Positions 15,961-16,721 of a stretch of 16,721 nt of DNA are shown here, one piece after another. The stretch covers positions 1,591 through 18,311 of the forward strand of contig NAOQ01000584.1 of NCBI GenBank assembly GCA_002751075.1, in the 5' to 3' direction. This DNA comes from Ichthyophonus hoferi. Its lineage: Eukaryota; Opisthokonta; Ichthyosporea; Ichthyophonida; Ichthyophonidae. Position 1 is the first letter of the stretch. Every line of letters starts with the position of its first letter. The notes below the pieces were generated by a model that was not told the origin of the DNA, searched no databases, and saw only the letters and a list, made by a program, of their open reading frames with translations. Made by a program: the position numbers and the translations under genes.

Positions 15961-16087
15961 TCCTATTTCTAATGTAAGGTATGACTAGAATTCAAATCTT
16001 AAGTTCTTCTAAAGAGGACATTTGTCCAAGTGCAAATTATTAATAACTCCCATCACCCATACCCGGTTCACAAAAATAGAAAAGAAA

Positions 16088-16312
16088 ATGAAAGTTACAC
16101 TTCCAACAAATTCAAAATGGTTTGTGACAAAGGCAAAAAAGGTTGGGATAGTATTCTTCTCAGCCTCAGAGGATTTGTTTAGACAAGACTTAGACTACGC
16201 ATTTGCTACTAGCGAGGTTCAAGTGAGTCTACCAGGAGGTATCAGCCTCAACTGTGTATCATCCGGAGCGTTTATGTCAATTGACTCTTTTGACGAGTCT
16301 TTCTTTATCTGA
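16088..16312 (+). CDS. Hypothetical coding stretch, 74 codons
   Basis: From the first ATG the frame gives 74 residues, including MKVTLPTNSKWFVTKAKKVG, FSASEDLFRQDLDYAF, VSLPGG and SFDESFF. It has higher GC and a balanced residue mix, unlike the Y/I/L-rich chance frames elsewhere. An upstream in-frame stop at 16010-16012 limits extension unless there is a splice site. No domain, signal peptide or membrane segment is recognised. It could be an exon of the gene opening at 14360, a separate gene, or part of an old inserted element; I cannot tell which. Confidence 0.3.
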   Translation: MKVTLPTNSKWFVTKAKKVGIVFFSASEDLFRQDLDYAFATSEVQVSLPGGISLNCVSSGAFMSIDSFDESFFI

Positions 16313-16437
16313 CACTACGTCCGACGTTCCTTTTGCAAAAGATATTTTGTTTTGGATTTGCCATTTAACGGACTTCCAGAACCCATATCTTCGGGTTATC
16401 ACCGGCACTTCTGTCATTCTAAGCTAGTTTTAATAAA
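16313..16437 (+). other. Coding-like tail with polyadenylation hexamer
   Basis: Just after the previous stretch another frame stays open and coding-like up to TAG at 16424-16426 (it contains NPYLRVITGTSVILS), and AATAAA follows at 16432-16437. The stop-plus-AATAAA arrangement resembles a gene end on the + strand. Origin unknown. Confidence 0.25.
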
Positions 16438-16721
16438 GAACTGCACAGTTAGGGCCCAGGGTTAGATATAAAGACTGATTATCTACCTAATGACTTATTC
16501 ATCAAATTATAAAATTAGATATCACAAGTGACATATACCAGCTTTTATTTTAGTAAATAGGCTAAGTTTTAATATTAGAGAGCGAATATACCTGTTTATA
16601 GTTTTCATAAGCTTGTAATATAAGCATGACATAGGCTTTCTTAATGTTAGTATTCAAATGTTCAAAGATGGCGTATGATCATTCTTTCTGTGATGATTAA
16701 GGAGTTCATAAAGGTGTAAAA
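16438..16721. other. No feature recognised
   Basis: AT-rich sequence to the window edge. I see no splice-bounded coding segment, repeat or known motif on either strand. Confidence 0.5.

Overview
The window looks like nuclear DNA of an invertebrate metazoan. It is very AT-rich, carries many microsatellites, and holds two genes cut into short exons (50-135 bp) by introns of about 240-1,160 bp with GT..AG ends. The lineage is not fixed by the sequence; a sponge or another early-branching animal would fit, but this is inference. No bacterial operon features, CRISPR arrays, tRNA or rRNA genes were found.

Left half (about 365-7077, + strand): the last 11 coding exons of mitochondrial methionyl-tRNA synthetase (MARS2). 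The exons chain without a phase conflict into 365 residues, running from the end of the catalytic core through the KMSKS loop and the anticodon-binding helical domain to a TAA at 7075-7077. The N-terminal part, with the HIGH motif and targeting peptide, lies left of the window. The window opens in an ATTACT-type simple repeat.

Middle (7078-8711): the intergenic space between two genes that face each other tail to tail. It holds a long 5-bp-periodic array and a perfect 122-bp tandem duplication.

Right half (8712-14232, - strand): a complete 11-exon gene for a mitochondrial carrier of the SLC25A39/SLC25A40 (yeast MTM1) group, the mitochondrial glutathione importers. The model is 320 residues with all three carrier signatures and the cysteine-bearing matrix loop typical of this subfamily, but with a changed cysteine layout.

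Right edge (14233-16721): 127 bp separate the carrier ATG from a + strand ATG at 14360 that opens a signal-peptide-like exon, so the interval is a probable two-way promoter. Downstream exons of that gene could not be fixed. Coding-like stretches of unknown origin lie at 15874-15960 and 16088-16426, followed by an AATAAA.

Both recognised genes act in mitochondria, one charging initiator and elongator tRNA-Met for organelle translation and the other importing glutathione, but nothing here shows co-regulation. The most unusual non-genic signal is a strong excess of the 7-mer CCAATCA/TGATTGG (17 exact hits by hand) spread through introns and spacers.
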